Shown: positions 23,557-31,986 of the stretch, one piece after another
How the letters are laid out: the number at the start of each line of letters is the position of its first letter
Position numbering within the stretch: position 1 is the first letter of the stretch
DNA from: UBA791 sp963602355
Lineage (GTDB): Bacteria; Cyanobacteriota; Vampirovibrionia; Gastranaerophilales; Gastranaerophilaceae
Reading direction: 5' to 3'
Length of the DNA: 38,488 nucleotides
NCBI GenBank assembly: GCA_963602355.1
Contig: CAVCIU010000014.1
Location: 1 to 38,488, forward strand
Program-made: the position numbers and the translations under genes
Notes under the pieces: model-generated
Databases searched by the model: none
What the model saw: only the letters and a program-made list of their open reading frames with translations
What the model was told of the DNA's origin: nothing

Positions 23557-24809
23557 TTGTTATAGGTGGTGGCGCCGCTGGTTGCGCTGCAGCATATAAT
23601 TTAGGGCTAAATAATAAAAAAGTATTATTAATCGAAAAAAATATATTTTTAGGTGGTTTAATGACTGGGGGGCTTGTTACACCATTTATGAAAACCTCAG
23701 AAAATCAGATAAATACCGCCTTTTTAACTAAGTTTAAAACTGAACTGAAAAAGTTAAATGGGATTATAACATATTCTGACGGTAACGACGGTTGGTTTAA
23801 TCCAGAGCTTGCAAAAATCGTTTTTGATAAGTTAATGAAAGAAGCAGGTGTAGAAGTACTTTTTGATACAGTAGTATCAGGTGTAAATACTATAGATAAT
23901 AAGATTGAATCAATAAACATTTCTTCAAAAATGTTATCGGAATGTATCAAATCGAGATATTATATTGACGCGACAGGAAATTGTGATTTTTCAAAAATTT
24001 GTAATTGCGAATTTTTAAATAAAAAAGATGAATTACAACCTGTAAATTTAAGATTTATAATGTCAAATGTTGATGTTGAAAAATTTGGTAAATGGTTACA
24101 AGATTTTGATAAAGACCGAAACGTAACAACGGTGAGCAATATAGACGGAGTTACACATTTATCTACTGCATATACTTGGGATACAGATAAGGAATGGGCT
24201 TTAAGACCGTTATTTGACAATGCCGTAGCAAAAGGTATACTAAAAAATGAGGACAGAAACTACTTTCAGCTTTTTACAATCCCTAACATGCCTAACTCTA
24301 TTGCATTTAATGCACCTCGAGTATATTGTAAAAATGTTATTGACCCCTTGAATGCCTCAGACTTTTCAAAAGCTGTAATGCACGGCAGAGAAAGCATTTA
24401 CAGACTTGCGGAGTTCTGTAAGTCATATTTAATAGGGTTTGACAATGCTTACATTTCAAGCATCGCAGATATGCTAGGAGTAAGGGTTTCTCGTCGTTTA
24501 AAAGGTAAATATATTTACACATATGACGATTTAAAATCAGGTAAAAAGTTTGAAAACCCTGTTGTTATTTCAAACTATCCGGTAGATGTCCATTCTACAA
24601 AGAATAACACTTCCGTATTAGAAAAAGTTGATGTTGAATATCAACTACCTGTAGAAGCCTTATTTTCGGCAAATATAGACAATTTATGCGTTGCAGGTAG
24701 ATGTCTTTCTGCAGATTTTTATGCTCAAGGAGCATTAAGAATTATTCCTTCATGTATGTCAATGGGTGAAGGTTTAGCAAAGTATTTACTTGAACATCAT
24801 GCATATTAA
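23541..24809 (+). CDS. FAD-dependent oxidoreductase (FAD_oxidored / PF12831-like)
   Basis: A 422-residue flavoprotein. The N-terminal Rossmann motif is VVVIGGGAAGCAAAYNLG at about residues 5-22, followed by GGLMTGGLVTPFM. A YYIDATGNCDFSK segment corresponds to the second FAD contact. The C-terminus has GVRVSRRLKGKY, SNYPVDVHS and CLSADFYAQGALRIIPSCMS, matching the FAD_oxidored family rather than the DAO-type domain of MnmC. The substrate is unknown. SD AAAGGAG precedes the ATG at 23541, inside the end of the methyltransferase gene, so translation is coupled; the pair probably works together. Confidence 0.82.
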   Translation: MSYDVVVIGGGAAGCAAAYNLGLNNKKVLLIEKNIFLGGLMTGGLVTPFMKTSENQINTAFLTKFKTELKKLNGIITYSDGNDGWFNPELAKIVFDKLMKEAGVEVLFDTVVSGVNTIDNKIESINISSKMLSECIKSRYYIDATGNCDFSKICNCEFLNKKDELQPVNLRFIMSNVDVEKFGKWLQDFDKDRNVTTVSNIDGVTHLSTAYTWDTDKEWALRPLFDNAVAKGILKNEDRNYFQLFTIPNMPNSIAFNAPRVYCKNVIDPLNASDFSKAVMHGRESIYRLAEFCKSYLIGFDNAYISSIADMLGVRVSRRLKGKYIYTYDDLKSGKKFENPVVISNYPVDVHSTKNNTSVLEKVDVEYQLPVEALFSANIDNLCVAGRCLSADFYAQGALRIIPSCMSMGEGLAKYLLEHHAY

Positions 24810-24832
24810 TTTTATAATCAATAAAGAAAATT

Positions 24833-27800
24833 ATGAGTTTTAGACAAAAAATATTAATAACATTACTATCAATAGTTTTATTATATTCGGTATATTTCTG
24901 GGGTATACCGTCAATTGTCAATGTTAAACACAATATTAATACGTTTGAAAAAATTGCGCACGATAAAGCTAATATAAAATTGAACATTGAAAATCCTGAT
25001 ATAAAAATGGGATTATTACCTTCTGTATGGTTAAAAGCGGACAGATTTGAAATCTTAAACAAAGATAATTCAAAAGCTTTATCGATTGATAAACCTAATT
25101 TAGAAATTTCTCTATTAAAGTTTATCATAGGAAAGTGCCATATCACTTATTTTTCAGCGGATAGTATCAATGCTAATTTTGTATATACAAAAGATTCAAA
25201 GATTTATTTGGGCGACTATCTTATCCCAAAAGAAAATAATTCATCACTAGACATAAATAGAATTAAACTGAACATTCAAAACTACAATGTTAACGTTTTT
25301 GACAAGTCTACAAACCAAAAATCTGTTATCAAAGGTAACTATTTTACGATTAGAAAATTCTTGCAAAACAAGAGATATTCTATCGCAACAGACGTAAAAC
25401 TTATTGTAAATAACAAAGTATCAATAATCAATATTGATACGGATTTAAAGCTTCCATTAGAAAAGAATTTGGCTAAAAAAAGTCAATATTTAAACGCAAC
25501 AATTACAAATCTTGATTTGTCGTCTTTCTCAAAATATTTAAGCTATTTTACAAATAACGAGTACTATGATTTAAAGGGTATGCTTAACTTTGAGGCGCAT
25601 ACAACCTTTTCAAAAGCAAAAGCCAGAACTTATAGTACAAACTTTATTTTAAGCAAATTCGGCTTAAATGGAAAAGAGTTTTCACAAAAATATTATTATA
25701 ATGATAGAGTAGAATTTTTATCAAAGGTTACGGCTATTGATAACGACCTATATCTTAATAATGTAGACGTTGATGCGAAAAATGTAAATGTTAGTATTAC
25801 CGGTGTAATCAATAAAATCACAAGCAATAATCAACATTTAAACTTACAAATTTCTTCAAAAAGTTCAAAAGCGGAAGGTTTAGTTGAGTTGTTACCACCG
25901 ATAAACAAGTTATATAGACTTGCAAAGCTTGACTTTGATATTGAGACATTGGTTAAAGCTAAATTCTTTGCAGACGTAAACTTTGATTTACACGTAATTG
26001 GTAATGCCGTAACACCTGACGTGTTTGGTAATTTGTACATTACAAACGCGTATGTAACACCAAAACCTATTCCTAATGGAGCTAAGAAAGCTACTATTAA
26101 TCTTAAATTTGATAAAGATAAAATCTATCTTGATAACGTTCACGTTCCTGCTTCTCTAACTGAATATGTTGATGTTACAGGTTGGGTAAAGATGTATGGA
26201 TTACTGAAAGATGTTGATTTGCATATTACAAGTACAAACAATGTCGATTTAGCTATTGCTCAATATGTATTAATGCCTGTGCATAAAGTTTTAGGCTTTG
26301 AACTTGGACCTGTTCCAATTATGGATATTAAAGGTTTTGGTAATATAGATTTGCGAGTTGATGGCAATAAAGGGGATCCGCATACATACGGCGCATTTAA
26401 TTTTAACAGAGGTATTGTGTCTTTTAATGATGTTAAACACATGGTTATAACTGATGCATCTGGTACACTTAAATTTTTAAATACAACAACTCAATTTATT
26501 ACAAAATCTGCAAAACTTAACGGTAAACCAATTACTGTTAACGGAACTTGTGATTTAAAGGGTAATCTAAACTTTGATGTATTAACTAAAGGTCAACAAG
26601 TAAACGATTTATTGGCGATTTTAAAGAAATCGCCAATGCTTGCTGATGTTGCAAAAATGGTTGAACCTATTGAGACAAAATCAGGTGTTACTGATTTTGG
26701 ATTAAATTTAACTGGGACAGTAAAAGATGCTCGTGATATAAAATTTGGTAAAAATATTTATGCAAAAGGATATTTAAAGCTTAAAAATACTACTGCAAGT
26801 ATCAAAGGTATGCTTTTACCTGTAACAGGTATTTCCGGCAATATTGATTTTGACAATACTAACCTAAAACTTAATTTGGAATCGGCTATTAGAAATTCAA
26901 AAATCAGAATTAACGGTTCTATAAAAGATAATTTAGCCGACTTAAATATTATGTCAGATAATATGAATGCTGATGATTTAATTATCTACTTATCTAATTC
27001 AAAAATGGCGCCTTATAACAAAAAAGCGCCAAACAGAAGAGGTTTAATTATCTTCAATGCTTCATATAAAGGTAAAGTTGATAAAATCGATTATACGAAA
27101 TTAAAAGTAAACGGTTCAGCATCTTTTAACAACTATAAGTGTTACTATTTCCCTGCAAAAATGCCTATCGAAATTAGTAATGCAAATATTAATATTAACA
27201 ACAGTGTCTTAAATGCGTATAGTTTAAACCTTTCAATGGCTGGAATGCCTATATTTATCAAAGGTAAAGTTACTGACATTTATAACATGCCAAAACTTAA
27301 TATATACGTGAGCGCAAAACCTAACCAAAAATTTGCAGATGCTATTTTTAATAGAAAATCACTTTATCCGGTAAAAATAAAAGGTGATGTTTCTACAACA
27401 TCATTTATTACTGGTAACATTGATAATTACAATTTCAAATCAACATTAATGATAGGAGAACATTCAAAAGTTTATTATTTAGGGGCAAACCTAGGTGATG
27501 AACTAAATTCAGTTGTTATCGATATGGACGCAAATGTTCGTAAAAATAATCTTAATATTAAAAATTTAACTTACGATAAGATAATGAAAACCAATAAAAA
27601 CAGACTTTATCCGGTTAGAGAACTGGTTGTTTCTGGTGGCTTGAAATATTTGAGCAATAATATTTTATTTGATAACTTTAAAATCAAAACTTTGGCGCCA
27701 ACTGATTCAAAATTCTTTAATATCATCTTTAAAAAACCTTATATTAAGCAAGGACAATTCACTTCTGACATAAGAATAAATGGCTCATTGTTTAATCCAA

Positions 27801-28981
27801 AACCAATCGGGACTTTGGCGATTGAAAATATTTCTATTCCGAATTATTTCATTGATATTGATAAAACAAACTTTAATTTTCAAAATAAACTTATTACTGT
27901 AACTTCTAGTGGTAGATTGTTTAATAAGCCATATAAATTAAAGTCAACAATGGATAATAACCTTAAGACACCGTATACAGTTAATGATTTAAAATTATAC
28001 ATTACAGATATCAACCTTGATGAAATTTCAAATTCCGCAAGAAAACTCGAAGTTGATGCACACGAAAAATTGACCATTCACAGCATTAACCCAGTAGATT
28101 TTTCTTCAATCGTGATTAATAATGCGCAATTAGCATCTGATAATGTTTCATTGGGTGAGATTATGCTGCACGATTTGATTGCAAAAGCTTCACTTGATAA
28201 AAATAGAACTTTTAATTTGAATGAATTTAAGTTTAAGACTGCAAAAGGTAAAATTAGCGGTGATTATAAGGTTAACTTCATTAACCAAAAACACACGGCA
28301 TCAGTTACATTGAGCGACATTGATGCAAAGATGTTTACTGAAACTTTATTCAATTTGCACAATCAAATTTCTGGTAATATCAACGGTAAAATGGACGTTT
28401 CTTGCTCTGGATTTTCACAAGAAAGTTGTCTAAAAACATTGACTGGTAATGCTGGTTTTAATATTAATAACGGAAATATGCCTAAATTAGGTTCATTAGA
28501 ATATCTTTTGAATGCTGCAAATATTGTTAAAGGCGGTATTACAGGATTTTCAATTAATAGCTTAATTGATTTGATTACTCCACTTAGAACTGGAGTTTTT
28601 GATACAATCAACGGAACAATTTCTGTTAAAAACGGTAATTGTAATGATATACAAATCTTTTCACAAAGTAAAAATCTAAATTTATTTATTAAAGGTCAAT
28701 ATAATTTGACGACTGCAATTGCACAGATGAAGATTTTTGGAAGATTAACAAGAAATGCCTCAAACATTCTAGGACCAGTTGGTAATGCTTCTTTGAACGC
28801 ATTATTCAGTACAATTCCACTTGTAAACTTGAGTGATACGTCTGATAATTCTATCCTTGAATATATTAATAAAATCCCTGCAATTGAATTAAATAATAAA
28901 AAATACAGAATATTTACTGTTGATATTAACGGTGATATCAACGGAAATGATTATGTAAAAAGTTTTAACTGGGTTGAGTAA
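24833..28981 (+). CDS. Large AsmA/YhdP-like envelope protein
   Basis: A 1382-residue protein with one N-terminal membrane anchor (about residues 6-25, ILITLLSIVLLYSVYFWG). A very long beta-rich, Asn/Lys/Ile-rich body follows, typical of the AsmA/TamB/YhdP superfamily, whose members form periplasmic bridges for lipid movement to the outer membrane. The C-terminal 220 residues (GNAGFNINNGNMPKLGSLEY onward) resemble the AsmA-like C-terminal domain. This supports a two-membrane cell envelope. TATAAT lies at 24813-24818, 14 nt before the ATG, so a very short leader is possible. The exact subfamily is uncertain. Confidence 0.8.
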   Translation: MSFRQKILITLLSIVLLYSVYFWGIPSIVNVKHNINTFEKIAHDKANIKLNIENPDIKMGLLPSVWLKADRFEILNKDNSKALSIDKPNLEISLLKFIIGKCHITYFSADSINANFVYTKDSKIYLGDYLIPKENNSSLDINRIKLNIQNYNVNVFDKSTNQKSVIKGNYFTIRKFLQNKRYSIATDVKLIVNNKVSIINIDTDLKLPLEKNLAKKSQYLNATITNLDLSSFSKYLSYFTNNEYYDLKGMLNFEAHTTFSKAKARTYSTNFILSKFGLNGKEFSQKYYYNDRVEFLSKVTAIDNDLYLNNVDVDAKNVNVSITGVINKITSNNQHLNLQISSKSSKAEGLVELLPPINKLYRLAKLDFDIETLVKAKFFADVNFDLHVIGNAVTPDVFGNLYITNAYVTPKPIPNGAKKATINLKFDKDKIYLDNVHVPASLTEYVDVTGWVKMYGLLKDVDLHITSTNNVDLAIAQYVLMPVHKVLGFELGPVPIMDIKGFGNIDLRVDGNKGDPHTYGAFNFNRGIVSFNDVKHMVITDASGTLKFLNTTTQFITKSAKLNGKPITVNGTCDLKGNLNFDVLTKGQQVNDLLAILKKSPMLADVAKMVEPIETKSGVTDFGLNLTGTVKDARDIKFGKNIYAKGYLKLKNTTASIKGMLLPVTGISGNIDFDNTNLKLNLESAIRNSKIRINGSIKDNLADLNIMSDNMNADDLIIYLSNSKMAPYNKKAPNRRGLIIFNASYKGKVDKIDYTKLKVNGSASFNNYKCYYFPAKMPIEISNANININNSVLNAYSLNLSMAGMPIFIKGKVTDIYNMPKLNIYVSAKPNQKFADAIFNRKSLYPVKIKGDVSTTSFITGNIDNYNFKSTLMIGEHSKVYYLGANLGDELNSVVIDMDANVRKNNLNIKNLTYDKIMKTNKNRLYPVRELVVSGGLKYLSNNILFDNFKIKTLAPTDSKFFNIIFKKPYIKQGQFTSDIRINGSLFNPKPIGTLAIENISIPNYFIDIDKTNFNFQNKLITVTSSGRLFNKPYKLKSTMDNNLKTPYTVNDLKLYITDINLDEISNSARKLEVDAHEKLTIHSINPVDFSSIVINNAQLASDNVSLGEIMLHDLIAKASLDKNRTFNLNEFKFKTAKGKISGDYKVNFINQKHTASVTLSDIDAKMFTETLFNLHNQISGNINGKMDVSCSGFSQESCLKTLTGNAGFNINNGNMPKLGSLEYLLNAANIVKGGITGFSINSLIDLITPLRTGVFDTINGTISVKNGNCNDIQIFSQSKNLNLFIKGQYNLTTAIAQMKIFGRLTRNASNILGPVGNASLNALFSTIPLVNLSDTSDNSILEYINKIPAIELNNKKYRIFTVDINGDINGNDYVKSFNWVE

Positions 28982-28993
28982 AAATTTTTGTAC

Positions 28994-28999
28994 TATAAT
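28994..28999 (+). promoter_or_regulatory. -10 box of mnmG, leaderless arrangement
   Basis: A perfect TATAAT, then 6 nt, then ATG at 29006. The box sits between the AsmA-like stop (28981) and mnmG, and no SD is present. TTGAGT at 28974-28979 is a possible -35, but with a short 14-bp spacer. Confidence 0.6.
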
Positions 29000-29005
29000 T
29001 TAATT

Positions 29006-30901
29006 ATGAATATGAATTACGTAAATAACAAATATGATTGCATAGTAGTTGGAGCAGGACATGCGGGCTGTGAAGCAGCAATTGCGGCTGCAAGATTAGG
29101 TTTGCAAGTTTTACTTTGTACACTTAATGCTGATAATATTGCGTTAATGCCTTGTAACCCTGCAATTGGTGGTCCAGCAAAATCAACTCTTGTTAGAGAA
29201 ATTGATGCTCTTGGTGGTGTTATGGGCGAAGCTGCAGATGCTACTTATATGCAAATGAAGGTCTTAAATTCTTCAAAAGGTCCTGCTGTTAGAGCCTTAA
29301 GAGCGCAATCTGATAAAAAAGCATATATGGCTTATATGAGAAATGTTATTGAAGGTATAGAAAATATTCATATTAGACAAGCTTGTATTGTTGAATTAAA
29401 ACTAACTGACGGTAAAGTTTCATCTGTGATTGATGAATTTGGCATTGAACATTTTGCGCCTAGTGTTATTTTAACAACAGGTACATCACTTGACGGTAAG
29501 ATTTATATCGGCTTAAAAGCTTACCCCGCAGGACGTCTAGGAGAAATGCCAGCTATTGGACTTTCAGATTCTTTGCGTTCACATGGATTAATTTTGAAAA
29601 AGCTTAAAACAGGTACTCCACCACGTGTTGATAAAAGAACAATTGATTATTCAAAAATGACACTTCAACCAGGTGATAAAGAGTTAAATTTCTATTCTTT
29701 TAGACCAAATAGACCAATCAGACCTCAATATGATTGCTATTTAACAAGAACTAATGAATTAACACATAAAATTATTATGGACAATCTCGATAAATCACCG
29801 CTTTATTCAGGTATGATAAAGAGTATTGGTCCAAGATATTGTCCTTCTATTGAAGATAAGGTTGTGAGATTTGCAAACAACCCTTCTCATCATATTTTTA
29901 TTGAACCAGAAGGTCTAAACACCTACGAAATGTACATACAAGGTTTCTCTAGTAGTTTACCTGCAGATGTACAGGTGAGAATGTTGCGTACTCTTCCAGG
30001 GCTAGAAGATGCACACGTAATTAAACCTGCTTATGCGGTCGAATACGATTACGTTCCAGCCTCTCAAATTAGCCACTCTCTGATGACTAAATCAATTGAC
30101 GGTTTGTTCTTAGCCGGTCAAATTAACGGTACAAGTGGTTATGAAGAAGCTGCCGGACAAGGTTTGATTGCTGGTATCAACACATTTAATTACTTAAATG
30201 GTTCAGAAATGCTTGAACTTTCTCGTTCGTCTTCTTATATTGGGACTTTAATTGACGATTTAGTTACAAAAGATATTGAAGAGCCTTATAGAATGCTAAC
30301 TTCACGTTCAGAATTTAGACTTCTTTTAAGACAAGACAATGCAGACGAAAGATTAACTCCAATCGGTCATAAAGTAGGCTTAATTGATGATGTTCAATAT
30401 AAAAGATTTACTGATAAACAAGAACTAATTCAACGTCAAATTGAACTTTTAAAAGAAACAAAGCTTTCAAAATCAGACGAAGTTGATAGAATTCTTGCAC
30501 AACACAACGAAGGTATTGACCGTGGTATTCGTTTATACGAACTACTAAAACGTCCAAATATTAGCTATCCAATTATTCAAGAATTGACTAAAGATGCTAA
30601 TTTTGACATACCTAAAGATGTATATGAATCAGTTGAAATCTTGATTAAATACGATGGATACTTAAAACGTCAAACTGAACAAGTTGATAATTCTGAAAAA
30701 CTAGAAAAATTTAGAATTCCAGAAAATATTGATTACACAAGCATTCCTCATATTTCAACAGAAACAAGAGATAGATTAATCAAAATCAGACCAAAAACAC
30801 TTGCTCAAGCATCAAGAATCGGCGGTGTTAAACCAGCCGATATCTCAATACTTATGGTGCTTTTAGAAAGACATCAGTTCTCTACTGTTCAAGAGAGCTA
30901 A
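29006..30901 (+). CDS. mnmG: tRNA uridine-34 carboxymethylaminomethyl-modification enzyme MnmG
   Basis: MnmG, with MnmE, adds the (carboxymethyl)aminomethyl group at C5 of wobble uridine in tRNAs for split codon boxes, using FAD, NADH and a folate. The 631-residue protein has the FAD motif VVGAGHAGCEAAIAAARLG, MPCNPAIGGPAKSTL, LKTGTPPRVD, the catalytic-cysteine region GPRYCPSIEDKVVRF, and GQINGTSGYEEAAGQG. The C-terminal MnmE/tRNA-binding helical domain is present. ATG 29006 is chosen for its position 6 nt after TATAAT; ATG 29012 is an alternative. Its 3' end overlaps the convergent dnaJ-like gene by 20 bp. Its neighbour mnmD would act on its product. Confidence 0.96.
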   Translation: MNMNYVNNKYDCIVVGAGHAGCEAAIAAARLGLQVLLCTLNADNIALMPCNPAIGGPAKSTLVREIDALGGVMGEAADATYMQMKVLNSSKGPAVRALRAQSDKKAYMAYMRNVIEGIENIHIRQACIVELKLTDGKVSSVIDEFGIEHFAPSVILTTGTSLDGKIYIGLKAYPAGRLGEMPAIGLSDSLRSHGLILKKLKTGTPPRVDKRTIDYSKMTLQPGDKELNFYSFRPNRPIRPQYDCYLTRTNELTHKIIMDNLDKSPLYSGMIKSIGPRYCPSIEDKVVRFANNPSHHIFIEPEGLNTYEMYIQGFSSSLPADVQVRMLRTLPGLEDAHVIKPAYAVEYDYVPASQISHSLMTKSIDGLFLAGQINGTSGYEEAAGQGLIAGINTFNYLNGSEMLELSRSSSYIGTLIDDLVTKDIEEPYRMLTSRSEFRLLLRQDNADERLTPIGHKVGLIDDVQYKRFTDKQELIQRQIELLKETKLSKSDEVDRILAQHNEGIDRGIRLYELLKRPNISYPIIQELTKDANFDIPKDVYESVEILIKYDGYLKRQTEQVDNSEKLEKFRIPENIDYTSIPHISTETRDRLIKIRPKTLAQASRIGGVKPADISILMVLLERHQFSTVQES

Positions 30902-31931
30902 GTTCTTTATATAACGCAATTTGTTTTTCTGTTAAATTCTTAGGGATAACGATTTTTGCTTTTACGTTCAAATCGCCGTATCCACCGTCTTTTTTAGGCA
31001 AACCTAAATCACGAAGTCTTAAAGTTTTACCAGAATTCATACCAGCAGGAATTTTAATACTAATTGCTCCGTGAAGAGTGTTAATATCAGCTTTTGTACC
31101 TAAAACAGCTTGTGAAGGTGTTAATTCAACTTCTTTTGTTAAATTTGTTCCATCAACAGAGTATTCAGAGTCTTTGATGTTTATAATTAAGTACAAATCC
31201 CCTTTATTACCTCTTGTACCAGTCTTTCCTTCGCCTCTAAGACGAATTTTTTGACCTTCTTTAACCTCTTTAGGTAATTTTACGTGAACATTCTTTTCTT
31301 CTGAACGAATACCTGTTCCACCACAAAAACTACAATAAGATTTATCAGGTGGGCATGAATTGCATCTATCCATAACCTTAAATCTTACAGACAAATTACC
31401 GTTAAAAATATCTTTTGCAGAAACATTAACGGTTCTTGTTATATCAAGGTCTTCTTTTTTAGGGGTAGGTTGAGCATACATTTCTTCATCAAAGCCCATA
31501 TTAGAAGCACGAGAACGACCTCTACTTGAACGAGAAGATGTTCTTTGAGTAGATGCCCCACTCATCATATCCCCGAAAATTGATGAAAAGAAATCAGAAA
31601 ATCCGCCCAAATCACCAAAGTTCATGCTTTGAGTAAAACCTTGAGCGCCACCTTGATTAAAGTTAAAGTTGAAATTTTCGTATCCTGGAGGAGGTGTAAA
31701 ATCAGCACCACCTTGCCAGTTTGCACCTAAACTATCATATCTTTTACGTTTTTCTTTATCCCCTAAAACTTCATAAGCTTCATTAATTTCTTTAAATTTT
31801 TGTTCAGCTTCTTTAGTCTTATTTACATCGGGGTGGTATTTTCTTGCTAACTTTCTGTATGCAGACTTAATTTCTGCTTCAGTAGCTTCTCTTTTTACTC
31901 CTAAAATTTCATAGTAATCTTTGTATTTCAT
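30882..31931 (-). CDS. DnaJ-family co-chaperone with a reduced zinc finger
   Basis: A J-domain co-chaperone of Hsp70, 349 residues from the ATG at 31931 (SD GGAGA). Residues 1-65 form the J domain, with HPD at 33-35. A Gly/Phe-rich region (about 80-125) and a Ser/Arg-rich linker follow, then the DnaJ C-terminal substrate-binding domains. The zinc region has only two CxxC pairs (Cys190/193 and Cys200/203, the latter as CSFCGGTG) instead of the four of classic DnaJ, so it holds at most one zinc. It is intermediate between DnaJ and CbpA types. It lies 55 nt after uvrC on the same strand and is probably co-transcribed. Confidence 0.88.
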   Translation of the reverse strand: MKYKDYYEILGVKREATEAEIKSAYRKLARKYHPDVNKTKEAEQKFKEINEAYEVLGDKEKRKRYDSLGANWQGGADFTPPPGYENFNFNFNQGGAQGFTQSMNFGDLGGFSDFFSSIFGDMMSGASTQRTSSRSSRGRSRASNMGFDEEMYAQPTPKKEDLDITRTVNVSAKDIFNGNLSVRFKVMDRCNSCPPDKSYCSFCGGTGIRSEEKNVHVKLPKEVKEGQKIRLRGEGKTGTRGNKGDLYLIINIKDSEYSVDGTNLTKEVELTPSQAVLGTKADINTLHGAISIKIPAGMNSGKTLRLRDLGLPKKDGGYGDLNVKAKIVIPKNLTEKQIALYKELSSLEQ

Positions 31932-31986
31932 AAATAATCTCCATATTACATGATAATACAAAATTTTAAAATCTTTAAAATATTAA

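Noticed and set aside
23541..24809. FAD gene as a split C-terminal half of MnmC
   Set aside because: The motifs fit the FAD_oxidored family, not the DAO-type fold of MnmC; a functional substitute is possible, but homology to that domain is not seen.
31932..31986. Frameshifted HhH remnant after uvrC
   Set aside because: Only 55 AT-rich nt lie between uvrC and the dnaJ-like start, too short for the domain and without HhH-like codons in any frame.
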